Origin: Microcella frigidaquae
GTDB lineage: Bacteria; Actinomycetota; Actinomycetes; Actinomycetales; Microbacteriaceae
Length of the DNA: 64,000 nt
Reading direction: 5' to 3'
NCBI RefSeq assembly: GCF_014200395.1
Contig: NZ_JACHBS010000001.1
Span: 1,054,001 to 1,118,000, forward strand
Position 1 is the first letter of the stretch. Every line of letters begins with the position of its first letter. The position numbers were made by a program, and so were the translations under genes. Shown here one piece after another: positions 1-7,953 of this stretch. Under the pieces are notes generated by a model. It had not been told where the DNA came from, did no database searches, and saw only the letters and a list, made by a program, of their open reading frames with translations.

Positions 1-2
1 TC

Positions 3-1438
<1,436 letters not shown>

Positions 1439-1500
1439 ACTGCCCGCAACCGTTCACTTTTCCAGCGTCGGAACCGTCCAGAACTCAAGCGTCGTCGACA

Positions 1501-1817
1501 CAGCCGCCCTTACGACGACGCTAGCCACGGTCGCGCTTGTCGTAGGGCTGGGGGCAACCCCAGCGTATGCGGCGAAAGTGTTCATCAACGCGTACTACTG
1601 CTTGAGCGGCGTGGGCCACACCTCTGCCAGCTCGAACTTGGTCACGAACCACGTCAAGCAGCAGTACGCCACTAGCGCGAACCAAGTTCGCACCTACTGG
1701 ATCCTGCTGCTTCCCGAGACAAAGGTCACGAGGTGGACAAACAACAGCTCCGCAGTCAGCGCTTACGTGGACAACGGACCTGGAGCGGTCTCGAACGCAC
1801 GCTGGTTTTGCGGTTGA
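1501..1817 (+). pseudogene. Small secreted protein gene, 5' end removed by IS21 insertion
   Basis: The frame running to the stop at 1817 is open right through the IS21 end, and from about 1509 it encodes a signal-peptide hydrophobic core and cleavage site (TLATVALVVGLGATPAYA) followed by about 80 residues with two Cys (YYC and WFC at the end). The only in-frame start downstream of the IS is GTG at 1578, which would remove the whole signal peptide. The most likely reading is a small exported protein of actinobacterial type whose start and N-region lie on the other side of the element. I do not recognise the mature domain. It may be expressed only if the IS supplies a start. Confidence 0.65.
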
Positions 1818-2203
1818 TCGGCTGTCCACGCAATGTAAGTTGTGCGATGCGCAGAACCATCTGCAGCTGCGCTTCGAGCGAAATCTAGGCGCGTCACAAC
1901 GGCTCCAAGTCGATACTCCGAACGAAAGCCCGGCCAGAGTTCCGCGGCAATAAACGCAAATTCCAGCCGCGGAACTTTGGGTTGTGGGGGATATGTTCGT
2001 CCGCCCGTTGCCTCTCCCAGTGGCTGGCCACTCGGGCCAACTATACGAGGGAACCAACGGTTCACTTCCCTGGTGAACTATCGCTTCGACACTCGTTCTA
2101 ATCGGTCTGCTCCGCAACCTGTCGAGTGACAGTGGCCGCTCAAACTCCAGGCTATAGAGAGTTTCCCGATCCGCGCGCAGTACGCCATCGACCCGGGCTA
2201 CTA
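1818..2203. other. Intergenic segment with no supported gene
   Basis: This 386-bp stretch between the truncated secreted gene and the IS5 element has a lower GC content than the surroundings. Short ORFs on both strands lack plausible starts, ribosome binding sites or recognisable domains, so none is called. It contains one perfect hairpin (1939-1975) and the 12-mer GGCTATAGAGAG at 2150, which recurs at 3310 beyond the IS5 element. Confidence 0.5.
1939..1975. terminator. Perfect 10-bp stem hairpin, possible terminator
   Basis: GTTCCGCGGC (1939-1948) and GCCGCGGAAC (1966-1975) are perfect inverted repeats around a 17-nt AT-richer loop, followed by TTTGGG. It lies about 120 bp after the stop of the truncated secreted gene and could end its transcript. 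There is no strong T-tract. Confidence 0.4.
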
Positions 2204-3145
2204 GGGCGTGTCTCCTAACCTTTTGGTTTGATCGGCGGCAGGGTTGAGGGATGTCGCGCACTCGTCTTCTCTCTGATTCTTCTTGGTCTCGTTTGGAGCC
2301 GTTGATGCCGACGGCCTCGGCGAAGGGCGGTCGACCTTTTCAGGATCATCGGCGGGTGGTCGAGGCGATCATCTGGCGGTTCCGGACGGGCTCGCCGTGG
2401 CGTGACCTGCCGGCGGAGTTTGGTCCGTGGCAGACGGCGTGGAAGCGACACAGGCGCTATTCCGGCGACGGCACGTGGGACAAAATCCACGCCGAGCTGC
2501 TGAGCGAAGCGGACTCCGTGGGCAAGATCGACTGGTCGGTCAGTGTGGACTCGACGGTCAACCGGGCTCATCAGCACTCGACGAATCTCACCCGGGACAC
2601 AGGGGGACCTGTCGAATTACAGGAATCTGCGCAGGGAGCCTGCTGATCATGGAATTGGCCGGTCACGTGGAGGTTTGAGCAGCAAGCTCCACCAGTTGGT
2701 CGACGGCCACGGGCTGCCGCTTGTGGTGCTCGTCGGGCCTGGACAGGCCGGCGATGCGCCGATGTTCCCGGTCTTGATGGCGCATCTCCACGTCGCCCGT
2801 CGCGGTCCGGGTCGACCGCGGTCCCGCCCCGATCGAGTGCGCGCCGACAAGGCCTATTCCTCGCGGGCGATCCGGCACCACCTGCGCAGCCGGGGCATCG
2901 TCGCCGTCATCCCGGAGCCCGCCGACCAGCGCGGCCACCGCAGCCGACGCGGTTCGCACGGCGGCCGACCGGTGAGCTATGACGTCATCGACTACCGCCA
3001 CCGCAACGTCGTCGAACGCGGATTCAGTGACACCAAGCAGTGGCGCGGACTCGCCACCCGCTACGACAAACTCGCCCTCACCTACCGCGGTGGAGCCGTC
3101 CTGCGTGCCATCACACTCTGGCTGAAGCAGTTAGGAGACACGCCC
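2204..3145 (+). mobile_element. IS5-family (IS427-like) insertion sequence
   Basis: A 942-bp element is bounded by perfect 16-bp terminal inverted repeats, GGGCGTGTCTCCTAAC at 2204-2219 and its complement at 3130-3145. It carries two overlapping transposase frames in the same direction. This size, termini and split DDE gene match the IS427 subgroup of IS5. The flanking bases (CTA before, AGG after) do not show a clear target-site duplication. Confidence 0.9.
2251..2646 (+). CDS. IS5-family transposase, first frame (OrfA)
   Basis: This frame encodes the N-terminal domain of a DDE transposase (DUF4096-type region): SWSRLEPLMP, FRTGSPWRDLP and the first catalytic Asp in SVDSTVNRAHQH. After GGPVELQESA the frame runs into a stop at 2644-2646. 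The matching continuation (ADHGIGRSRGGL) is found in the +1 frame, so a shift near 2620-2645 is needed to make full transposase. That is the normal two-frame layout of this IS subgroup, although the direction of slippage cannot be proved here. Confidence 0.85.
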   Translation: MSRTRLLSDSSWSRLEPLMPTASAKGGRPFQDHRRVVEAIIWRFRTGSPWRDLPAEFGPWQTAWKRHRRYSGDGTWDKIHAELLSEADSVGKIDWSVSVDSTVNRAHQHSTNLTRDTGGPVELQESAQGAC

Positions 3146-3172
3146 AGGCCCTCCCACGCAGAGTCAGCTTAA
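2543..3172 (+). CDS. IS5-family transposase, second frame (OrfB)
   Basis: This frame holds the C-terminal catalytic domain; the homologous part begins near 2640. Visible motifs are DHGIGRSRGGLSSK, GDAPMFPVLM, RVRADKAYSSR with the second Asp, and NVVERGFSDTKQWRGLATRY with the catalytic Glu. No convincing independent start exists, so expression is probably by frameshift from the first frame. Unusually, the coding frame passes through the right terminal inverted repeat and stops in flanking DNA at 3172. The listed left boundary is the frame limit, not a real start. Confidence 0.75.
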   Translation: MWTRRSTGLISTRRISPGTQGDLSNYRNLRREPADHGIGRSRGGLSSKLHQLVDGHGLPLVVLVGPGQAGDAPMFPVLMAHLHVARRGPGRPRSRPDRVRADKAYSSRAIRHHLRSRGIVAVIPEPADQRGHRSRRGSHGGRPVSYDVIDYRHRNVVERGFSDTKQWRGLATRYDKLALTYRGGAVLRAITLWLKQLGDTPRPSHAESA

Positions 3173-3420
3173 GTTGCGCCACTTGTAGTACACGGTCGAG
3201 TTGATTCGCTGTCCCGAAGATGCGGAACTCCGGATCGGCGAACCATCGTCACTCGCGGTCTGCGCGCAGGACTACCCAGCAGAGAGAGGTTGCCCCCCTG
3301 CACCGAGTTGGCTATAGAGAGCCCGTTGAACGAAGAGTTCTATGAACTTGTGGACCAGTGCCCACAGAGGCCTTCAGAAGCGGGGCATCACCCGACCCTC
3401 TATCACGATCAAGTCATGGG
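3146..3420. other. Intergenic segment with no supported gene
   Basis: This 275-bp stretch separates the IS5 element from the lipoprotein stop. It holds the second copy of GGCTATAGAGAG (3310-3321) but no recognisable gene, RNA or terminator. Confidence 0.4.
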
Positions 3421-4074
3421 CTACGACCCGCGCAGACCTGGCGCGGCTTGAGGACACACTCGATTCAGTCGAGTCCACTCATCCTGACCAGGGTTCTCCA
3501 ACACGGCCAAGTAGGGCGTCCACGAGTCGACCGTCAACAACGAATCCTTGAAGGCTTGGCGAGAAGGGGGCTCGGTCACCTCGATGCCCTCCCGCTCTAG
3601 GCACGGATTGAGGACGTTGACGAAGTAGTCGTAGACGTAGTCCAACTCTGCGTCGGTCAGGGGTTGCGTCAAGGACGGGTCGACCGGGTACTTGGCGTCG
3701 CAGACGTAGGCAGCGATGGCCATGGAGAGCTCCTGGCCCACCACGCCTTGACTCTCGTATCCGCCTTGGCCGTCGTTGCTGACCTTTGCGTCGACCCCTT
3801 GCTCGACCAAACACGCGACGATCACCTCGGCCCATTCCGATTGATCGATGAACCGCACAAGGTCAACGTCGGGGCGCTCAGCGTCGGGAAACGCCGATTC
3901 AACTCGCTGCCACGATTGGTCGAGAAACTCGGCGTACGCCGCATCCATTTCCTGCTCAGACAGCTGCGGAGGGGGCGGCGGGCCAGGTTCGGCTCCAGTG
4001 CACCCGCCGACACCGACAATGACGGCGACTGCAACGGTGAGCGAAGCCATCGCGCGAGTGGACCGGTTCGTCAT
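3421..4074 (-). CDS. Putative lipoprotein, function unknown
   Basis: A 217-residue protein begins with a lipoprotein signal peptide: charged N-region MTNRSTR, hydrophobic core, and a lipobox VGGC with the lipidated Cys at residue 25. A Pro-rich linker (PGPPPPPQL) follows, then an acidic helical domain with four more Cys (VACLVEQ, YVCDAK, NPCLERE, RVCPQ) that could form two disulfides. I start it at ATG 4074 because the longer frame to 4113 would put extra charged residues ahead of the signal peptide. Anchored lipoproteins of this sort are common in Microbacteriaceae, but I do not recognise a function. Confidence 0.75.
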   Translation of the reverse strand: MTNRSTRAMASLTVAVAVIVGVGGCTGAEPGPPPPPQLSEQEMDAAYAEFLDQSWQRVESAFPDAERPDVDLVRFIDQSEWAEVIVACLVEQGVDAKVSNDGQGGYESQGVVGQELSMAIAAYVCDAKYPVDPSLTQPLTDAELDYVYDYFVNVLNPCLEREGIEVTEPPSRQAFKDSLLTVDSWTPYLAVLENPGQDEWTRLNRVCPQAAPGLRGS

Positions 4075-4188
4075 GAGGGCATCGTACCTGCGCAAAGTGG
4101 CCTTCATGATCAAATGTCACGATACGGCCACCGCGTAAGGGAAAGTCGCCGCCTACCGCGTTCAACGCTGCCGCTTTCAGCACTCTGA

Positions 4189-4575
4189 TCAGCGGACTGG
4201 AGATGCGACCGGCATCCCGAGCGCCGACGCCGCGGCCAGCAGGCGGTCGTCGTAGGCAACAAACGCGGTCAACTCGTCGCGCAGCTCCAGTGCGCTGGCG
4301 AGGTGAATGGCGTCGAGACTGCGCAGTGACGGCGGCGAGAGCCGCGCTGCCGTGTCGAGCACCGGGGTGTCGATGACCAGCAGGTTGCCCTGCGCGAGCA
4401 GGTCGAGCGCCCGTGGCACGACGGAGGGGTCGACGCGAAGGAGTGCCCGCACCAGCTCGGTCCGCACCAGTGCGCTGGAAGCCCAGTCGTGGTCACTCAG
4501 GTACGCCCGAAGTGCGAACGACTCCTTCTCGTCGATCAGAAGCTTCACCGCGGCAGACGTATCGAGATACAGCAC
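4189..4575 (-). CDS. vapC: PIN-domain toxin, VapC type
   Basis: A 128-residue PIN-domain protein, probably an endoribonuclease toxin. The acidic active-site set is visible: LYLDTSAAVKL (Asp near residue 4), VRTELVRALL (Glu), SLDAIHLASAL (Asp) and VAYDDRLLAAA (Asp). Length is normal for VapC. It starts at GTG directly after the antitoxin stop (TAG-GTG with no gap), so the pair is translationally coupled. The target RNA cannot be judged from sequence. Confidence 0.9.
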   Translation of the reverse strand: MLYLDTSAAVKLLIDEKESFALRAYLSDHDWASSALVRTELVRALLRVDPSVVPRALDLLAQGNLLVIDTPVLDTAARLSPPSLRSLDAIHLASALELRDELTAFVAYDDRLLAAASALGMPVASPVR

Positions 4576-4872
4576 CTAGAGCCGCTCTTCGCGTTGTTCA
4601 TCGAGAAGGTCAGCGATCGACGGCCCGCCGTACTCCGGGTTGATCGGGGTGGGAGGATTCGCGGCGAGCCACGCGGCGGAGCCCCCGCGCCCCGGCGTCA
4701 TGCGCCTTTCGTCAATCAGTTCTTGCACTCGTGACTTCTTCACCATCGGCACGGGCCCGATGATCGCCACCGGCACCCCGCGCTCAGTCACCTCGATCGA
4801 CTCGCCTTGCTTCACGCGGTCAAGGTACGTGCTCGCGTTCTGCCGCAGCTCGCGCACCCCGATCCGCTCCAT
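4576..4872 (-). CDS. vapB: Type II antitoxin, Phd/YefM-like
   Basis: A 98-residue antitoxin whose N-terminus MERIGVRELRQNASTYLD and block GESIEVTERGVPVAII match the Phd/YefM DNA-binding fold found with many PIN toxins. The C-terminal part (PSIADLLDEQREERL) is acidic and probably wraps the toxin. It is the first gene of the pair. A 17-bp palindrome directly abuts its ATG, as expected for autoregulation by the antitoxin or the complex. Confidence 0.88.
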   Translation of the reverse strand: MERIGVRELRQNASTYLDRVKQGESIEVTERGVPVAIIGPVPMVKKSRVQELIDERRMTPGRGGSAAWLAANPPTPINPEYGGPSIADLLDEQREERL

Positions 4873-4889
4873 GTGCTACACGGTAGCAC
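4873..4889 (-). promoter_or_regulatory. Palindromic operator of the vapBC pair
   Basis: GTGCTAC-ACG-GTAGCAC has perfect 7-bp arms and touches the antitoxin start codon (ATG at 4872-4870). Type II antitoxins commonly repress their own promoter through such palindromes. The position implies a very short or leaderless transcript, or a repressor that blocks initiation. Confidence 0.55.
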
Positions 4890-4922
4890 TTGTCGGTGGA
4901 GGGGGACCGTGAGTGCGTAAGG

Positions 4923-6752
4923 TCAGCCGAACACGCGACGCCCGGCAACCCAGGTGCCGACGTTTCGCGTCGCGTGGATGCTCGCCACGGTCCCCGCGAA
5001 CGGGTCGCGGTCCGTCGCGGCCAGGTCGGCGACCGCGCCAACCTCGATGATGCCCGTGACCTCGGCGTCGCCCGGCCCTCGCCCGTTGATGAACGCTGAG
5101 CCCGCGGTGTAGGCGTCGAGGGCCTCGGCGAGAGTCAGCGCCTCGTGCGCGAGCAGGGTCTCGGGGTCGTGCTCGGGGTCGTCGGCGGGCAGCGTGCGGT
5201 TCACCGCGACGTGGATGGCCTGCCAGGGGTCGGGAGTCGAGACGGGCCAGTCGCTGCCGGCGCACAGGCGCGGGCGAGCATCCACCCCGACCGGGCGACC
5301 GTCCTGCCGAATGACGGAGTCCTGCCTCCCTCGCGCCGTGAACTCGACCTCGACCCCGAGATTCTCCGTCATTTGGTCGAGACGCGAAGGGGCCGAGGCC
5401 CGCAGGATGCTCGCGAAGGGGTACTGCGTCGCCGCGCGCTCGGCGCCGACGAGCGGCACCGTGAGCTCGCGCATCTGGGGCTCGTTGCAGGCCCAGAGCG
5501 CCTGCATGTTGGCGGTGACGCCGAGCTCGGCGAAGCGCGCCACGTCGTCGGGGTGCACGAACTGCAGGTGGGCGAGGTGGTGGCGGCGGGCATCCGTCGG
5601 CGCCCGAGTCGCCCAGTCGTTCGCGGACGCGGCCGCCGCGAACGCGTCGAGCGCGTCGCGCACCGCGCGGTCGCCGATCACGTGCACGTGGGCGCTGAAG
5701 CCGGCGGCGTCGAGCGCCATGATCGCGTCGACGAGCGCCTGCCCGCCGACGAACGCAATGCCGGTCGGATGCTCGCTCTCGCCCGCCGCCCCGAGGTACG
5801 GCTCGAGCATCGCCGCCGTGCCGTTCTCGACGACCCCGTCGGCCATGATCTTCACGGCACTGAGCCTGAAGCGGGAGGCGGGCCCCAGCTCGGCCGAGTG
5901 CGCCTCGCGGCGTGCGACGAGCTCGGGCACCTGCTCGACTCCGCGAGCGCGATCCCACCACAGGGCGCCGACGACGTCGACCGTCAAGCGCCCCGCGGCG
6001 AGGGCGCGGCGGTACACCAACGCGGTGTCCGAAGCACCGAAGTAGTCGCCGACGATCGCGTCCTGCCACGCCGTGATGCCGAACGAGTGCGCGTAGCGCT
6101 GCGCCTCGAGCAGGGCGGCGTACTCGTCGTCGGGCGTCGCGGCCGGGGCGACCGCGGCGACGAGCCCGGCGGCGCCCTCGTGCAGCGTGCCCTGCGGGCT
6201 GCCGTCGGGCAACCGCTCGATGCGACCGTCGGCCGGGTCCGGCGTGTCGGCGGCGATACCCGCGAGCGCGAGTGCGGCCGAGTTGGCCCAGGCGCCGTGG
6301 TGGTCGCGGTTGTAGAGGAAGACCGGTCGGATGGGCTCGATCGCGTCGAGCTCGGCAGCACTCGGCGTGCCGCCGGCGAAGGCGCTCATCGCCCAGCCGC
6401 CGCCGGTGATCCAGGCGCGCGAGGCGTCGCAGCCTCGGGGCGGGTTCAGCTGCGCAAAGTCCGCGATGAGCCGCGCGTAGTCCTCGGCCGACGAGCCCTC
6501 GCTGAGATCGCAGCCGAGCCGCTCGAGGCCGCCCTGGATGGGGTGGATGTGCGCGTCGACGAAACCCGCGTGCAGCATCCCGCCCGCCAGATCGACCACC
6601 TCGGTGGCAGGGCCGCGCCACGCGCTCAGGTCGGCGTCCACCGCCGCGATGCGGCCGTCGACGACCGCGACCTGCACGGCCGACGGAACAGCACCGCGGC
6701 CCGGCCCCGCGTAGACGACTCCTCCGAGGAAGAGCAGATCTGCGTGAGGCAC
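4923..6752 (-). CDS. YtcJ-like metal-dependent amidohydrolase
   Basis: A 609-residue protein of the amidohydrolase superfamily, Amidohydro_3/YtcJ branch. Metal-binding motifs are seen: DAHIHP near residue 70, the mid-chain SAVKIMADGVVENGTAAM with the bridging Lys region, SAHVHVIGDRAV, and the terminal LCAGSDWPVSTPDPW with Asp. The C-terminal ADLAATDRDP segment closes the small beta-domain. Start is GTG. Family members hydrolyse formamides, imides or other amide bonds with unknown natural substrates; no substrate can be inferred here. It lies downstream of the RNR operon on the same strand with a 42-bp gap. Confidence 0.85.
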   Translation of the reverse strand: MPHADLLFLGGVVYAGPGRGAVPSAVQVAVVDGRIAAVDADLSAWRGPATEVVDLAGGMLHAGFVDAHIHPIQGGLERLGCDLSEGSSAEDYARLIADFAQLNPPRGCDASRAWITGGGWAMSAFAGGTPSAAELDAIEPIRPVFLYNRDHHGAWANSAALALAGIAADTPDPADGRIERLPDGSPQGTLHEGAAGLVAAVAPAATPDDEYAALLEAQRYAHSFGITAWQDAIVGDYFGASDTALVYRRALAAGRLTVDVVGALWWDRARGVEQVPELVARREAHSAELGPASRFRLSAVKIMADGVVENGTAAMLEPYLGAAGESEHPTGIAFVGGQALVDAIMALDAAGFSAHVHVIGDRAVRDALDAFAAAASANDWATRAPTDARRHHLAHLQFVHPDDVARFAELGVTANMQALWACNEPQMRELTVPLVGAERAATQYPFASILRASAPSRLDQMTENLGVEVEFTARGRQDSVIRQDGRPVGVDARPRLCAGSDWPVSTPDPWQAIHVAVNRTLPADDPEHDPETLLAHEALTLAEALDAYTAGSAFINGRGPGDAEVTGIIEVGAVADLAATDRDPFAGTVASIHATRNVGTWVAGRRVFG

Positions 6753-6794
6753 GGGCCGCGGACTGGGGGGTGGGAAAGGGCGCGAGCGCCGGGG

Positions 6795-7778
6795 CTAGGC
6801 CGAGGTCTTGGCGTTGACCTCGTACGAGGTGTTCGTCGACTCGAAGAAGTTGACGAGCTGCAGGGTGTCGTTCGCCGTCGCCATCCACTTCGCCGGGTTC
6901 GACACGTTGTACTCGGGCTCGAAACCGAGCTCTTCGAGGCGACGGTCGGCCAGGTACTTGACGTACTGGTTGATGTAGTTGGCGTTGAGGCCCAAGATGC
7001 CGTTGGGCAGGAGGTCGTGGTTGTACGCCTCCTCCATCTCGACGGCGTCGAGGATCATCTGGCGGATCTCGGCGGCGAACTCCGGCGTCTGCAGGTCGGG
7101 GTTCTCCTCCAGCACCGTGAGGATGAGGTTGATGCCGAACTTGAGGTGCAGGCTCTCGTCGCGCACGATCCAGTCGACGAGCGAACCGAAGTTGCGCAGC
7201 AGGTTGCGCTGACGGAACGACAGCGCGACCATGAAGCCCGAGTAGAACCAGATGCCCTCGAGGATGACGTTGTAGGCGACGAGGTTGCGGATGAAGTCCT
7301 GCTTGCCCTCGGTCGTCGTGATGTCGAGCGTGTCCTCCGTCATGCGGCGGATGAACGTGACCTCGAACTCCTCCTTGCGCGCCATCGACGGCACGTCGAT
7401 GTGGCTGTCGTAGGCCGCGGCGCGGTCGATCGGGAAGGTCTCGAGCACGTACTCGAAGCTCATGCAGTGGTTCGCCTCCTCCCACATCTGCTTCGCGAGG
7501 TAGAGGTGCGCCTCGGGAGCCTTGACGTAGGGGTAGACGCCGAACGCGAGCGCCTTGTTGACGAGCAGCTCGTTCGGGTTGAAGTACGACATGAGGAACG
7601 TGATCGCGTGGCGCTCCTCATCGGTCATCTTCTTGAAGTCGGCGATGTCCTCGCCGAGCTGCACCTCGTTGGGGAACCAGGTGTTCGCAACCGCCTGGTC
7701 GTAGAGGTCCATAGCCCACTTGTAGGTGACCGGCTTGAGCAGCAGGCCTTCCTGGATTCCGGTTCCGAGGATTCCCAT
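6795..7778 (-). CDS. nrdB: Ribonucleotide reductase small subunit, class Ic signature
   Basis: The 327-residue beta subunit houses the metal cofactor that starts radical chemistry in dNTP synthesis. Ferritin-like ligands can be assigned: E70, E101, H104, E174, E208 and H211. The position of the tyrosyl radical (four after H104, in NHCMSF) is Phe108, not Tyr, and the first ligand is Glu, not Asp. The spacing between all these residues equals that of Chlamydia trachomatis R2 (E89, E120, H123, F127, E193, E227, H230), the prototype class Ic enzyme with a Mn/Fe cofactor. The C-terminal NTSYEV tail supplies a radical-transfer Tyr. It follows nrdA and the small tail ORF in one operon. Confidence 0.93.
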   Translation of the reverse strand: MGILGTGIQEGLLLKPVTYKWAMDLYDQAVANTWFPNEVQLGEDIADFKKMTDEERHAITFLMSYFNPNELLVNKALAFGVYPYVKAPEAHLYLAKQMWEEANHCMSFEYVLETFPIDRAAAYDSHIDVPSMARKEEFEVTFIRRMTEDTLDITTTEGKQDFIRNLVAYNVILEGIWFYSGFMVALSFRQRNLLRNFGSLVDWIVRDESLHLKFGINLILTVLEENPDLQTPEFAAEIRQMILDAVEMEEAYNHDLLPNGILGLNANYINQYVKYLADRRLEELGFEPEYNVSNPAKWMATANDTLQLVNFFESTNTSYEVNAKTSA

Positions 7779-7848
7779 GATGTGTTCGCGTCTTTCTGCT
7801 TCTGGAGCGGATTGATAGGTGTGTGGGGTGGATGGTGCGACGAGCCGC

Positions 7849-7953
7849 CTACTGGCAGCTCTCGCACTGCAGCTCGTCCATCGGGTCGATCGGAACCTGG
7901 TAGCCGAGAAGCTCTGTGGTGGTGAGGGTGCTGGACGGGGTGGAGTCGGACAT
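7849..7953 (-). CDS. 34-aa ORF carrying the RNR CxxCQ redox tail
   Basis: This short frame encodes a 34-residue peptide ending ELQCESCQ, preceded by QVPIDPMD. A C-terminal CxxCQ tail of this kind is normally the end of the NrdA chain, where the thiol pair re-reduces the active-site disulfide. Here the nrdA frame stops without any Cys in its last 60 residues, and this ORF starts at ATG overlapping that stop (ATGA at 7951-7955). Its frame is -1 relative to nrdA and stays open about 310 nt upstream, so it could be a separate coupled peptide or be joined by -1 frameshifting. A sequencing error in this position is also possible. Confidence 0.7.
   Translation of the reverse strand: MSDSTPSSTLTTTELLGYQVPIDPMDELQCESCQ

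Noticed and set aside
1521..2261. A 246-codon minus-strand frame across the region left of the IS5 element
   Set aside because: It overlaps the signal-peptide gene antisense and crosses into the IS5 end; no domain or ribosome binding site is seen.
2204..3145. IS5 element as a dead pseudogene
   Set aside because: Perfect terminal repeats and intact catalytic residues in the two frames fit the normal split-transposase design of this subgroup better than decay.
3342..3551. A 69-codon plus-strand ORF
   Set aside because: It runs antisense into the lipoprotein gene and has no recognisable features.
5145..7925. A 926-codon plus-strand frame across the amidohydrolase and nrdB
   Set aside because: Antisense shadow of two strongly supported genes. 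No start site or domain.
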